Source of the DNA: IMCC45349 sp047219225
Lineage (GTDB): Bacteria; Bacteroidota; Bacteroidia; Flavobacteriales; Flavobacteriaceae
Length of the DNA stretch: 64,000 bases
NCBI RefSeq assembly: GCF_047219225.1
Contig: NZ_CP178208.1
Location: forward strand, 2,976,001-3,040,000
Direction of reading: 5' to 3'
Every line of letters begins with the position of its first letter. Within the stretch, counting starts at the first letter, position 1. Shown in pieces: positions 35,538-44,757 of this stretch. Made by a program: the position numbers and the translations under genes. The notes beneath the pieces were generated by a model. That model was not told the origin of the DNA, made no database searches, and saw nothing but the letters and a program-made list of their open reading frames with translations.

Positions 35538-35930
35538 TTATGATGAAGTAATACCTTTTTGCTTGTTGTTAATAATGAGTTTAGCCCAAGAAATAGCACT
35601 ATTAATATCTCTAAAAATTTCAAAAGGTTTACTTAAAAATAATTTTTCTACTTCTGCATTTGCTTTGGCTACAGGTACTCCAGCTACAACAGCAAAACCA
35701 GCTAGGTTTTCAATTTTTGAAGTCTTAAAATATATAGAAGGATCTACAGAATAGGAATGTTTTCTGTGTGTAATGTAAACAAAAGGTCTACCTTTAAAGT
35801 ATTGTTCAACAATTTCTTCTAATATTTGGTTATGCTCTGGTGTTATATGAACACCTTCAAACATTTCAAAAACAACAAAGTCTTTGAAAATCTGAGCTTT
35901 GCCAAAATCAAAATTTATACTATCAATCAT
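35538..35930 (-). CDS. Small STAS/SpoIIAA-like protein
   Basis: The start is set at the Met in 'MIDSINFDFGKAQIFKDFVV' (35930), giving 130 residues. The longer frame to 35978 would begin inside the clpC terminator. The protein is soluble, with alternating strands and helices: 'FVVFEMFEGVHITPEHNQIL', 'RPFVYITHRKHSYSVDP', 'LAGFAVVAGVPVAKANAEVE' and 'KPFEIFRDINSAISWAKLII'. This resembles the STAS-like proteins common in Flavobacteriaceae. No anti-sigma partner is nearby and no function is proposed. Confidence 0.7.
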   Translation of the reverse strand: MIDSINFDFGKAQIFKDFVVFEMFEGVHITPEHNQILEEIVEQYFKGRPFVYITHRKHSYSVDPSIYFKTSKIENLAGFAVVAGVPVAKANAEVEKLFLSKPFEIFRDINSAISWAKLIINNKQKGITSS

Positions 35931-35964
35931 ACTTAAAATTACATAAAAGTTAAATAAGTTCCAA

Positions 35965-35997
35965 GAAAAAAGCCTCACTACAAAGTAATGAGGCTTA
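35965..35997 (-). terminator. Intrinsic terminator of clpC
   Basis: On the minus strand AGCCTCA pairs with TGAGGCT around a loop and is followed by a TTTTTT run. It lies about 20 bases after the clpC stop. Confidence 0.85.
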
Positions 35998-36016
35998 TGT
36001 GTTAAGTATAAATTAA

Positions 36017-38569
36017 TTACGAATTTGTAGGTTTTTCAGAACGTTCTACTTTAATAGTTAACTCTGAAGTATTTTTGTCTAAATCCATTTTAATAGTATC
36101 TCCTTCTTGTATTTGAGATTTAATTATTTCTTCTGCCAATGCATCTTCAATATACTTTTGAATGGCTCTTTTTAATGGTCTAGCACCATATTGTTGGTCA
36201 AATCCTTTGTCTGCAATAAAGTCTTTAGCCTTTTTACTTAATTTAAGTGTATAACCAAGTTCTTTGATGCGTCCTAGTAATTTCTCTAACTCAATATCAA
36301 TAATTTTATTGATATCTTCTTTTTCAAGTACATTAAATACTACAACATCATCAATTCTGTTTAAAAACTCAGGAGCAAATGCTTTTTTAAGTGCATTTTC
36401 TATAACACTTCTTGCATTTGCAGACGCTTGAGATTTTTGAGCTGAAGTGCCAAAACCAACTCCTGTACCAAAATCTTTTAATTTTCTGGCACCAATATTA
36501 GAAGTCATTATTATAATGGTGTTACTAAAGTCAATTTTTCTTCCTAAACTATCTGTTAAAAAACCATCGTCTAATACTTGTAAAAGCATATTGAAAACAT
36601 CTGGATGTGCTTTTTCAATTTCATCAAGTAGTACAACAGCATAAGGTTTACGTCTAACTTTTTCGGTTAGTTGACCACCTTCTTCATAACCAACATATCC
36701 TGGAGGTGCGCCAATTAATCTAGAAATTGCAAATTTTTCCATGTATTCGCTCATGTCAATTCTTACTAAAGAATCTTCACTATCAAACAACTCTCTTGCT
36801 AATACTTTGGCTAATTGCGTTTTACCTACTCCTGTTTGACCTAAAAAGATAAATGACCCAATTGGCTTATTTGGATCTTTAAGTCCTGCACGATTCCTCT
36901 GAATAGCTCTTACGACCTTTGTAACTGCTTCATCTTGACCAATTACCTTTCCTTTTATTAATTCTGGTAATTGTGATAGTTTGTTACTTTCTGTTTGAGC
37001 AATTCTATTTACAGGAATTCCAGTCATCATAGAAACAACGTCTGCAACATTTTCTTCGGTAACAACTTCACGATGAAGTTTTGTTTCTTCTTCCCATTTA
37101 GCTTGTGCTTCAGATAAGCTTTTTTCTATACGTTTTTCGTCGTCACGAAGCTTAGCAGCTTCTTCGTATTTTTGCTTTTTAACAACTGTCTTTTTAGTTT
37201 CTTTTACTTCTTCAAGTTGTCTTTCAAGTTCCAATATTTGCTGAGGTACATCAATATTTGTAATATGAACACGCGAACCTGCTTCGTCTAAAGCATCAAT
37301 AGCTTTGTCTGGTAAAAAACGTTCGGTCATATACCTATTGGTTAATTTTACACAAGCTTCGATAGCTTCGTCTGTATAATCAACATTGTGATGCTCTTCG
37401 TATTTTCCTTTAATGTTATTAAGTATTTCTATAGTTTCAGAAACACTTGTTGGTTCAATAATCACTTTTTGAAAGCGACGTTCTAATGCACCATCTTTTT
37501 CAATATACTGTCTGTATTCATCAAGTGTTGTAGCGCCAACACATTGTATTTCTCCACGAGCTAAAGCAGGTTTAAACATGTTTGAAGCATCTAAACTTCC
37601 AGTAGCACCACCTGCACCAACTATAGTATGAATTTCATCAATAAAAAGAATAATATCATCATTCTTTTCAAGTTCATTCATTACAGCTTTCATGCGTTCT
37701 TCAAATTGTCCTCTGTATTTTGTTCCAGCAACTAAACTTGCTAAATCAAGCGTTACAACTCTTTTATTAAATAGAATTCTAGAAACTTTTCTTTTTACAA
37801 TTCTATTTGCTAAACCTTCTGCAATGGCTGATTTACCAACTCCAGGTTCACCAATTAAAAGCGGATTATTTTTTTTACGTCTGCTTAAAATTTGAGAAAC
37901 TCGTTGTATTTCTTTTTCTCTACCAACAACTGGATCTAATTTTCCTTCTTCAGCCATAGCTGTTAAATCTCTACCAAAATTATCTAAAACTGGTGTTTTA
38001 GATTTTTTGCTTCCTTTTGGAGTAGGAGACTGGCTAAAAGGATTTTCTTTAGATGAATCATCTGAAGTAGATTCGTCATCCGAAAAAGATTCTGCTTTTG
38101 GTGTATCTATATATTCGTCGTCGTTTGTAATCATAAATTTGAATTGTTCTTTTACATTGTCATAATCTACTTTGAGCTTATTTAGCAACTTAGTTGTAGG
38201 ATCATTTTCATTTCTTAATACACATAATAATAAATGTGCTGTGTTTATTGATGTACTTTGAAAAAGTTTTGCTTCTAAAAATGTAGTTTTCAAAGCACGT
38301 TCTGCTTGTCTAGTTAAGTGTAGGTTCTTTTTTTCATTAGAAGCTACAGAAATATTTGGGTTAGCAGGACTTAGTATTTCTACTTTTCGTCTTAGATGAT
38401 TGAGGTCAATATCTAAAGCATGTAAAATATCAATAGCTTTCCCATTTCCATCTCTTAAAAGCCCAAGCATGAGATGTTCAGTGCCAATAAAATCATGGCC
38501 TAAACGCAATGCTTCCTCTTTGCTATATGCAATTACATCTTTTACTCGTGGTGAAAAATTATCGTCCAT
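36017..38569 (-). CDS. clpC: ATP-dependent Clp protease ATP-binding subunit ClpC
   Basis: ClpC is a hexameric AAA+ unfoldase that feeds proteins into the ClpP peptidase chamber. The 850-residue protein has two Clp N-repeats (about 1-150), a charged linker (about 155-190), the first AAA+ domain with Walker A 'LLIGEPGVGKSAIAEGLANR' (about 241-260), a UVR-like coiled middle segment ('EEVKETKKTVVKKQKYEEAA') and the second AAA+ domain with 'FLGQTGVGKTQLAKVLA'. The C-terminal D2-small domain is complete. The short middle domain places it with ClpC rather than ClpB. It is a single-gene unit, divergent from gyrA across 260 bases without a clear promoter match. Confidence 0.96.
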   Translation of the reverse strand: MDDNFSPRVKDVIAYSKEEALRLGHDFIGTEHLMLGLLRDGNGKAIDILHALDIDLNHLRRKVEILSPANPNISVASNEKKNLHLTRQAERALKTTFLEAKLFQSTSINTAHLLLCVLRNENDPTTKLLNKLKVDYDNVKEQFKFMITNDDEYIDTPKAESFSDDESTSDDSSKENPFSQSPTPKGSKKSKTPVLDNFGRDLTAMAEEGKLDPVVGREKEIQRVSQILSRRKKNNPLLIGEPGVGKSAIAEGLANRIVKRKVSRILFNKRVVTLDLASLVAGTKYRGQFEERMKAVMNELEKNDDIILFIDEIHTIVGAGGATGSLDASNMFKPALARGEIQCVGATTLDEYRQYIEKDGALERRFQKVIIEPTSVSETIEILNNIKGKYEEHHNVDYTDEAIEACVKLTNRYMTERFLPDKAIDALDEAGSRVHITNIDVPQQILELERQLEEVKETKKTVVKKQKYEEAAKLRDDEKRIEKSLSEAQAKWEEETKLHREVVTEENVADVVSMMTGIPVNRIAQTESNKLSQLPELIKGKVIGQDEAVTKVVRAIQRNRAGLKDPNKPIGSFIFLGQTGVGKTQLAKVLARELFDSEDSLVRIDMSEYMEKFAISRLIGAPPGYVGYEEGGQLTEKVRRKPYAVVLLDEIEKAHPDVFNMLLQVLDDGFLTDSLGRKIDFSNTIIIMTSNIGARKLKDFGTGVGFGTSAQKSQASANARSVIENALKKAFAPEFLNRIDDVVVFNVLEKEDINKIIDIELEKLLGRIKELGYTLKLSKKAKDFIADKGFDQQYGARPLKRAIQKYIEDALAEEIIKSQIQEGDTIKMDLDKNTSELTIKVERSEKPTNS

Positions 38570-38829
38570 ATTATCGTTTCTTTCTGCATTAAAAATAGTA
38601 AATCAAATGAAGTATTTCAAAAACTATACCTTATTTAACCTTTGTTATGATAAATGACTATAAAAAGGTTTAAAAAACAAAATAAATTAAGTTAGAGTTA
38701 TTAACTAAAAAAGGATTAAATATTGTTGATAAAAAAACTCAAAAAAGGGCAACTAAAGTACTGATAGCACTAACAAAATACTTATATTAGCTCGATTTGA
38801 AAACCTACAAAAACTAATAATTTTTATAT

Positions 38830-41361
38830 ATGGCAGAAGGAGAGAAATTGATTCCTATTAATATAGAAGATGAAATGAAGTCGGCTTACATTGATTATTC
38901 AATGTCAGTCATTGTGTCACGTGCACTTCCAGATGTAAGAGATGGGTTAAAACCTGTACATAGAAGAGTTCTGTTTGGTATGCATGAACTAGGAGTTAAG
39001 TCTAATACAGCTTACAAAAAATCAGCAAGAATAGTTGGAGAAGTACTAGGTAAGTACCATCCACATGGAGATACATCTGTTTACGATACTATGGTACGTA
39101 TGGCTCAAGAGTGGAGTTTACGATACATGTTAGTAGATGGTCAAGGTAACTTTGGATCTATTGATGGAGATAGTCCAGCAGCAATGCGTTATACTGAAGC
39201 ACGTATGCGAAAGATATCTGAAGACATGTTGGCAGATATCGATAAAGAAACTGTAGATCATAAATTAAACTTTGACGATACTTTAAAAGAACCAACAGTA
39301 TTACCAACTCGTATACCTGGATTATTAGTTAATGGTGCATCTGGTATTGCAGTTGGTATGGCTACAAATATGCCACCACATAATTTATCTGAAGTTGTAG
39401 ATGGAACTGTTGCTTATATTGATAATAATGATATTGAAATTGATGAGTTAATAACTCATGTAAAAGCTCCAGATTTCCCAACAGGTGGTATCATTTATGG
39501 TTATGATGGGGTAAGAGAAGCTTTTAAAACTGGTAGAGGTCGTATTGTTATGAGAGGAACAGCTACCATTGAAGAAGTAAATGGTAGAGAATGTATTATT
39601 GTTACTGAAATTCCTTATCAGGTTAATAAAGCAGACATGATTAAAAAGACTGCTGATATTATTAACGATAAAAAATTAGAAGGTATTTCTACAATTCGTG
39701 ATGAATCTGATAGAAACGGAATGCGAATTGTTTACGTATTAAAGCGTGATGCTATTCCTAATATTGTTTTAAATAAACTTTATAAATATACAGCTTTACA
39801 ATCTTCATTTAGTGTAAATAATATTGCATTAGTAAATGGAAGACCACAAATGTTGAATCTAAAAGATATGATTCACCATTTTGTAGAGCATCGTCATGAA
39901 GTTGTTGTTAGAAGAACAAAATATGAACTTAGAAAAGCTGAAGAAAGAGCACATATTTTAGAAGGATTAATAATTGCTTCAGACAATATTGATGAAGTAA
40001 TTGCTTTAATACGTTCTTCTGCAAATGCTGATGAAGCACGACAGAAATTAATTGATAGGTTTGAATTAAGTGAAATTCAAGCTAAGGCTATTGTTGAAAT
40101 GCGTTTACGTCAATTAACAGGTCTTGAGCAAGATAAGTTAAGAGCAGAGTATGATGCATTAATGATTACTATTGAAGATTTAAAAGATATTCTTGATAAG
40201 AAAGATCGTAGAATGGAAATTATCAAAGAAGAACTTCTTGAAGTAAAGTCTAAATATGGTGATGAGCGTCGTTCTGTAATTGAGTATGCTGGTGGAGATT
40301 TATCTATTGAGGATATGATTCCAAATGAAAAAGTAGTTATTACTATTTCACATGCAGGATATATTAAGAGAACATCTTTAACCGAATATAAAACGCAAAA
40401 TAGAGGAGGTGTAGGTCAAAAAGCATCTACAACTCGTAATGAAGATTTCTTAGAACATTTATTTGTTGGAACAAATCATCAATACATGTTGTTCTTTACT
40501 CAAAAAGGAAAATGTTTCTGGATGCGTGTTTATGAAATCCCAGAAGGAAGTAAAACATCTAAAGGTAGAGCTATTCAAAACCTAATAAATATTGAACAAG
40601 ATGATAAAGTGAAAGCTTTTATTTGTACGCAAGATTTAAAAGATGAAGATTACATAAACAATCATTATGTAATAATGGCTACTAAAAAAGGTCAAGTTAA
40701 AAAGACATCTTTAGAACAATATTCTCGTCCTAGAACTAATGGTATTAATGCCATTACAATCAAAGAAGATGACGAGCTATTAGAAGCAAAATTAACTACT
40801 GGAGAAAGTCAAGTAATGTTAGCGCTTAAATCAGGAAAAGCCATTCGTTTTGAAGAAGCTAAAACAAGACCTATGGGTAGAAATGCTTCTGGAGTTAGAG
40901 GTATAACTTTAGCTAATGAAACTGATGAAGTTGTTGGAATGATTGCTGTTAATGATATGGAGAGTAATATACTTGTAGTATCTTCAAATGGTTATGGTAA
41001 GCGTTCTAGTTTAGAAGATTATAGAATAACCAATAGAGGAGGTAAAGGAGTAAAAACTATTTCTATTACAGATAAGACAGGTGATTTAGTTGCTATTAAA
41101 AATGTTACTGATGATGATGACTTAATGATTATTAATAAATCTGGAATTGCAATTAGAATGGCGGTTAAAGATTTAAGAGTCATGGGAAGAGCTACGCAAG
41201 GAGTTAAACTTATTAATTTAAAAGGAAAAGATTCTATTGCGGCTGTTGCTAAAGTAATGCACGATGAAGAAGAGGTTGAAGATCTTGAAGGTAGAGATCT
41301 GACAGTAAATGAAAATGATGGCACAACTCTTGATAATACACAAACTGAAAATAATAATTAA
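38830..41361 (+). CDS. gyrA: DNA gyrase subunit A
   Basis: GyrA cleaves and rejoins DNA in the A2B2 gyrase that introduces negative supercoils. The 843-residue protein has the winged-helix and tower core with the catalytic Tyr121 in 'AAMRYTEARM'. The quinolone region reads HPHGDTSVYD, with Thr82 at the position of E. coli Ser83 and Asp86 at Asp87. The C-terminal beta-pinwheel contains the GyrA box as 'QNRGGVG' (with a related 'TNRGGKG' in a later blade), which distinguishes it from ParC. The C-terminus is acidic. A TPR protein follows 20 bases downstream in the same direction. Confidence 0.97.
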   Translation: MAEGEKLIPINIEDEMKSAYIDYSMSVIVSRALPDVRDGLKPVHRRVLFGMHELGVKSNTAYKKSARIVGEVLGKYHPHGDTSVYDTMVRMAQEWSLRYMLVDGQGNFGSIDGDSPAAMRYTEARMRKISEDMLADIDKETVDHKLNFDDTLKEPTVLPTRIPGLLVNGASGIAVGMATNMPPHNLSEVVDGTVAYIDNNDIEIDELITHVKAPDFPTGGIIYGYDGVREAFKTGRGRIVMRGTATIEEVNGRECIIVTEIPYQVNKADMIKKTADIINDKKLEGISTIRDESDRNGMRIVYVLKRDAIPNIVLNKLYKYTALQSSFSVNNIALVNGRPQMLNLKDMIHHFVEHRHEVVVRRTKYELRKAEERAHILEGLIIASDNIDEVIALIRSSANADEARQKLIDRFELSEIQAKAIVEMRLRQLTGLEQDKLRAEYDALMITIEDLKDILDKKDRRMEIIKEELLEVKSKYGDERRSVIEYAGGDLSIEDMIPNEKVVITISHAGYIKRTSLTEYKTQNRGGVGQKASTTRNEDFLEHLFVGTNHQYMLFFTQKGKCFWMRVYEIPEGSKTSKGRAIQNLINIEQDDKVKAFICTQDLKDEDYINNHYVIMATKKGQVKKTSLEQYSRPRTNGINAITIKEDDELLEAKLTTGESQVMLALKSGKAIRFEEAKTRPMGRNASGVRGITLANETDEVVGMIAVNDMESNILVVSSNGYGKRSSLEDYRITNRGGKGVKTISITDKTGDLVAIKNVTDDDDLMIINKSGIAIRMAVKDLRVMGRATQGVKLINLKGKDSIAAVAKVMHDEEEVEDLEGRDLTVNENDGTTLDNTQTENNN

Positions 41362-41381
41362 CACTTAAACCATAAATTAAA

Positions 41382-42638
41382 ATGAGAAAATATGTTGTAT
41401 TGGCCCTAGTGCTAATGGTAGGTACATTTTCTTTTGCCCAAAAAAAAGAACTGAAAATAGCACAAAAGGCAATAAAAAACAGTAATTATTCTGAAGCAAA
41501 AACTGCTTTATCATCTGCAGAAGCTTTAATGTCTTCAATGGATGAAAAATCCAAATCTTTATACTATCTATTAAAGAGTAAGGCATTATATGCAGGAGGA
41601 ACTGGAAATGATAATGATATAAAAACGGCTTTTGAGTCTCTTGAAAAAGTTTCATTACCAGCTCACCAGAGTCAAGTAGATGAACTTAAGCAAAATATGT
41701 TGACAGGGTTTTTAGAAAAAGGTAATGAAGCTCTTGAGAAGAAAGATTTTAAGGTTTCATCAAAATACTTTGAAAAGGCATATAGAGCATCTACTAAAGA
41801 TACTATTTATCTTTTCTATTCTGCATCAACTGCTGTTAATGGGGGAGATTATGATAGATCTCTAGGTTTATATGAAGAGTTAAAAGAACTTGGATATACA
41901 GGAATTGTAAAAAAATACTATGCGACTAATGTTGAAACTAATAAAGAAGAGCCATTTAATGACAAAACTTTAAGAGATTTTTCTGTTAAATCTAAATCAC
42001 ATATTAAGCCAACAGAAAGAAATTCAGCATCTAAGTTGCCAGAAATAGTAAAAAATATAGCTCTTATTTACATTCAAAAAGGAGATTCTGAAAAAGCTTT
42101 AGGAGCTATTAAATTAGCAAGAAAAAATTTCCCAGATGACGTTAACTTATTGATTAATGAAGCAAACGTATATTACCAATTAGGAAATAATGAGATGTTT
42201 AGTAAATTATTAGCAGAAGCTACTCAAAAAGACCCTAACAACGCGGAATTATTTTATAACTTAGGTGTAATATCTTCTCAATCTGATGATTTTGATTCAG
42301 CAATGAAATATTACAAAAGAGCCGTTGAATTAAAGCCTGATTATGTAAATGCCTTAATTAATATGGCTGCATTAACGTTAGATCAAGAGCATGCGATAGT
42401 AGATGAGATGAACGGATTAGGAAGTTCTGCTGCTGATGATAAAAAGTATGATGAATTAAAAGTAAAAAGGCAACAATTATATTTAGATGCTATTCCTTTT
42501 TTAGAATCTGCATTAAAAGCAGATCCAAAAAACATTCAAGCAGCAAAAACATTATTAAATATTTATAATGCTGTTGATAATACTGAAAAGTCTAATGAGT
42601 TAAAAGCAATAGTTGAAGCAATTGAAGCTGGAAACTAA
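41382..42638 (+). CDS. Exported tetratricopeptide repeat protein
   Basis: This 418-residue protein has a signal peptide (MRKYVVLALVLMVGTFSFAQ) and helical TPR-like repeats. The clearest unit is 'AELFYNLGVISSQSDDFDSAMKYYKRAVELKPDYVNALINMA', near residues 285-326, preceded by 'EKALGAIKLARKNFPDDVNLLINEANVYYQLG'-type units. TPRs mediate protein contacts; the partner is unknown. It follows gyrA by 20 bases and ends at a shared terminator. The gyrA link is positional and common in flavobacteria, not evidence of a topoisomerase role. Confidence 0.88.
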   Translation: MRKYVVLALVLMVGTFSFAQKKELKIAQKAIKNSNYSEAKTALSSAEALMSSMDEKSKSLYYLLKSKALYAGGTGNDNDIKTAFESLEKVSLPAHQSQVDELKQNMLTGFLEKGNEALEKKDFKVSSKYFEKAYRASTKDTIYLFYSASTAVNGGDYDRSLGLYEELKELGYTGIVKKYYATNVETNKEEPFNDKTLRDFSVKSKSHIKPTERNSASKLPEIVKNIALIYIQKGDSEKALGAIKLARKNFPDDVNLLINEANVYYQLGNNEMFSKLLAEATQKDPNNAELFYNLGVISSQSDDFDSAMKYYKRAVELKPDYVNALINMAALTLDQEHAIVDEMNGLGSSAADDKKYDELKVKRQQLYLDAIPFLESALKADPKNIQAAKTLLNIYNAVDNTEKSNELKAIVEAIEAGN

Positions 42639-42660
42639 GCGTAATTAACTTTATGATAAT

Positions 42661-42692
42661 AAAAAAGCCACTCATTTTGAGTGGCTTTTTTA
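42661..42692. terminator. Bidirectional terminator between the TPR and NlpC/P60 genes
   Basis: GCCACTCA / TGAGTGGC stem with flanking A6 and T6 runs, serving both convergent units. Confidence 0.92.
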
Positions 42693-43442
42693 TTATATAA
42701 TCTTTTTTATAACTCTGAGCTTATGAGAATGGACTCCAGTGTCCACATTGTAAATACCACTATGGTCTAAGCGATCAATTCTAACCTTGCCATGTGCATG
42801 AATAATATAGTTATCTTTCATAATAATACCTACATGTACAATATTGCCTTCGGCATTATCAAAAAAGGCTAAATCACCAGGTTCGCTTTCTTCTATAAAG
42901 CTTAGAGCTTCTCCTTGAGTTGCTTGTTGTGAAGCATCTCTTAGTATACTATAACCATTAAGTTTATAAACCATTTGTGTAAAACCAGAGCAGTCAATGC
43001 CAAAAGGTGTTTTTCCTCCCCATAAATAAGGAGCATTTAAGTACAAAAATGCAGTATTTAAAATATTGCATTTAGCTTTTATACCTGTTGTTATATTGCC
43101 TTCATGTTTATGGTTTAATAGGTTAAGACCAGTTAGTGTTGCACCTAGGGGTATTGGGTGTAATTGATTTTTTGTACATTCTATAAATTCTACCAAATCT
43201 GCTGAATAAGAATCTGTAGATTTAGTTAATCCTGTAAATTGAGTTTCATCAATTTCAACATATTGTTTGTTATCAATCCAACCTTCGTAGCCATCAAAAT
43301 GCATACGGATTCTGCTCCATTTTTTTCTTTGTTCCAAGACTTTAAAATAATCACCATAAAGTACTTGCGAAACCATCTCGCTAGTATCAGTAGGTTCAAG
43401 CCTTAAAGGAACAATACTTAGTTGACAGATTCCGTATTGCAT
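42693..43442 (-). CDS. C40 family NlpC/P60 peptidase with SH3-like domain
   Basis: This 249-residue cell-wall hydrolase has an N-terminal bacterial SH3-like region (about 5-65, 'VLEQRKKWSRIRMHFDGYEGW') and a C-terminal NlpC/P60 domain with the catalytic Cys151 in 'FGIDCSGFTQMVYK', His203 in 'GNIVHVGIIM' and His215 in 'YIIHAHGKV'. Family members cut gamma-D-Glu-diaminopimelate bonds in peptidoglycan stem peptides. No signal peptide is visible at the N-terminus (MQYGICQLSIVPLRL), as in the dipeptidyl-peptidase VI/YkfC subgroup that recycles peptides in the cytoplasm. It starts 4 bases after the thiolase stop. Confidence 0.9.
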   Translation of the reverse strand: MQYGICQLSIVPLRLEPTDTSEMVSQVLYGDYFKVLEQRKKWSRIRMHFDGYEGWIDNKQYVEIDETQFTGLTKSTDSYSADLVEFIECTKNQLHPIPLGATLTGLNLLNHKHEGNITTGIKAKCNILNTAFLYLNAPYLWGGKTPFGIDCSGFTQMVYKLNGYSILRDASQQATQGEALSFIEESEPGDLAFFDNAEGNIVHVGIIMKDNYIIHAHGKVRIDRLDHSGIYNVDTGVHSHKLRVIKKII

Positions 43443-43446
43443 AAAT

Positions 43447-44625
43447 TTATTTACGTTCTATGATTAGTGCAGATGCACCACCACCACCATTACAAATAGC
43501 TGCTGCACCAATTTTAGCATCATTTTGTTCTAATACATTTAATAATGTAACAACTATTCTAGCTCCAGAACAACCAAGAGGATGTCCTAATGAAACGGCA
43601 CCACCATTTACATTAACGTTAGAGTCATCAAGACCTAATATCTTCATGTTAGCTAAACCAACAACAGAAAAAGCTTCATTAAATTCAAAGTAATCAACAT
43701 CGTCAATAGTTATATTAGCTTTATCAAGAGCTTTAGGTAAAGCCTTTGCTGGAGCTGTAGTAAACCACTCTGGTTCATGTGCAGCATCAGCATAACTTTT
43801 TATTGAAGCTAGTGGAGTTAATCCTAATTCATCAGCTTTTTCTTTACTCATTAATACTAAAGCTGCAGCTCCATCATTGATTGTAGAAGCATTTGCAGCT
43901 GTAACAGTACCTTCTTTTGTAAAAGCTGGACGTAAAGCAGGAATTTTTTCCATTTTTACATTTGTATATTCTTGGTCTTTGTTTACAATTACTGGCTCAC
44001 CTCTTCGTTGTGGTACTTCTACAGGAACAATTTCATTATCAAATTTTCCATCTTCCCATGCTTTAGAAGAACGGTTGTAAGATTGAATAGCAAAGGCATC
44101 TTGATCTTCTCTACTAAATTCATATTCAGTAGCACATGCATCAGCACAAACTCCCATTGCTTGTTGATTGTAAGCATCTACAAGACCATCTTTTTGCATG
44201 CCATCTTCCATTTTTGCTGGTCCAAATTTTTGAGCTGAACGCGCATGATAATAATGAGGTATAGAACTCATATTTTCCATTCCACCAGCTACAACGATAT
44301 CATTATCTCCTAGAGCAATAGACTGAGCAGCTTGCATAATTGTTTTCATACCAGAAGCACAAACTTTGTTAACTGTCGTACATGGTACATTATCAGGAAT
44401 TCCAGCATAAATAGCGGCTTGTCTAGCTGGTGCTTGTCCTGTACCAGCTTGAACAACATTACCCATTAATACTTCATTCACTGAGTTTGGACTTAAGTTT
44501 ATTTTATCTAAAGCTCCTTTAATGGCTGCTGCTCCAAGTTTTGGAGCTGGTACTGTAGATAATGTACCTAAAAAGCTACCTATTGGAGTTCTTACAGCAG
44601 AAACTATTACAACTTCTTTATTCAT
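43447..44625 (-). CDS. Acetyl-CoA C-acyltransferase (thiolase)
   Basis: This 392-residue thiolase has the nucleophilic Cys89 in 'TTVNKVCASGMKTIM', the 'NGGAVSLGHPLGCSGARI' segment with the catalytic His and the C-terminal 'AAICNGGGGASALII' with the second active-site Cys. It condenses two acetyl-CoA to acetoacetyl-CoA or cleaves 3-ketoacyl-CoA. The sequence resembles the biosynthetic acetyl-CoA acetyltransferase type, but no other fatty-acid or ketone genes are nearby, so the direction is open. It is co-transcribed with the NlpC/P60 gene. Confidence 0.94.
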   Translation of the reverse strand: MNKEVVIVSAVRTPIGSFLGTLSTVPAPKLGAAAIKGALDKINLSPNSVNEVLMGNVVQAGTGQAPARQAAIYAGIPDNVPCTTVNKVCASGMKTIMQAAQSIALGDNDIVVAGGMENMSSIPHYYHARSAQKFGPAKMEDGMQKDGLVDAYNQQAMGVCADACATEYEFSREDQDAFAIQSYNRSSKAWEDGKFDNEIVPVEVPQRRGEPVIVNKDQEYTNVKMEKIPALRPAFTKEGTVTAANASTINDGAAALVLMSKEKADELGLTPLASIKSYADAAHEPEWFTTAPAKALPKALDKANITIDDVDYFEFNEAFSVVGLANMKILGLDDSNVNVNGGAVSLGHPLGCSGARIVVTLLNVLEQNDAKIGAAAICNGGGGASALIIERK

Positions 44626-44728
44626 TTTTTTGTGTGTTATTTGTGATAGTTGCGAAATTAATTAAAATTTATAATAAAATAGTATGATTATACTATTATA
44701 GTTGCTCAAAATCTCTGCTTTTTTTTAT

Positions 44729-44736
44729 TACTTTTG
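44729..44736 (+). promoter_or_regulatory. -7 element of pgpH; fixes its start codon
   Basis: TACTTTTG matches TAnnTTTG. It overlaps a possible upstream TTG start at 44734, so translation must begin at the ATG at 44758, 22 bases after the element. A TTG at 44702 is too far (24 bases) to be an ideal -33 box. Confidence 0.55.
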
Positions 44737-44757
44737 ATAACAAGTACGCGATCGTTC

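Noticed and set aside
39060..39090. Thr at the quinolone-resistance position of GyrA
   Set aside because: Thr82 replaces the Ser83 of E. coli, but Thr is a natural residue here in several bacteria. It is not evidence of acquired resistance.
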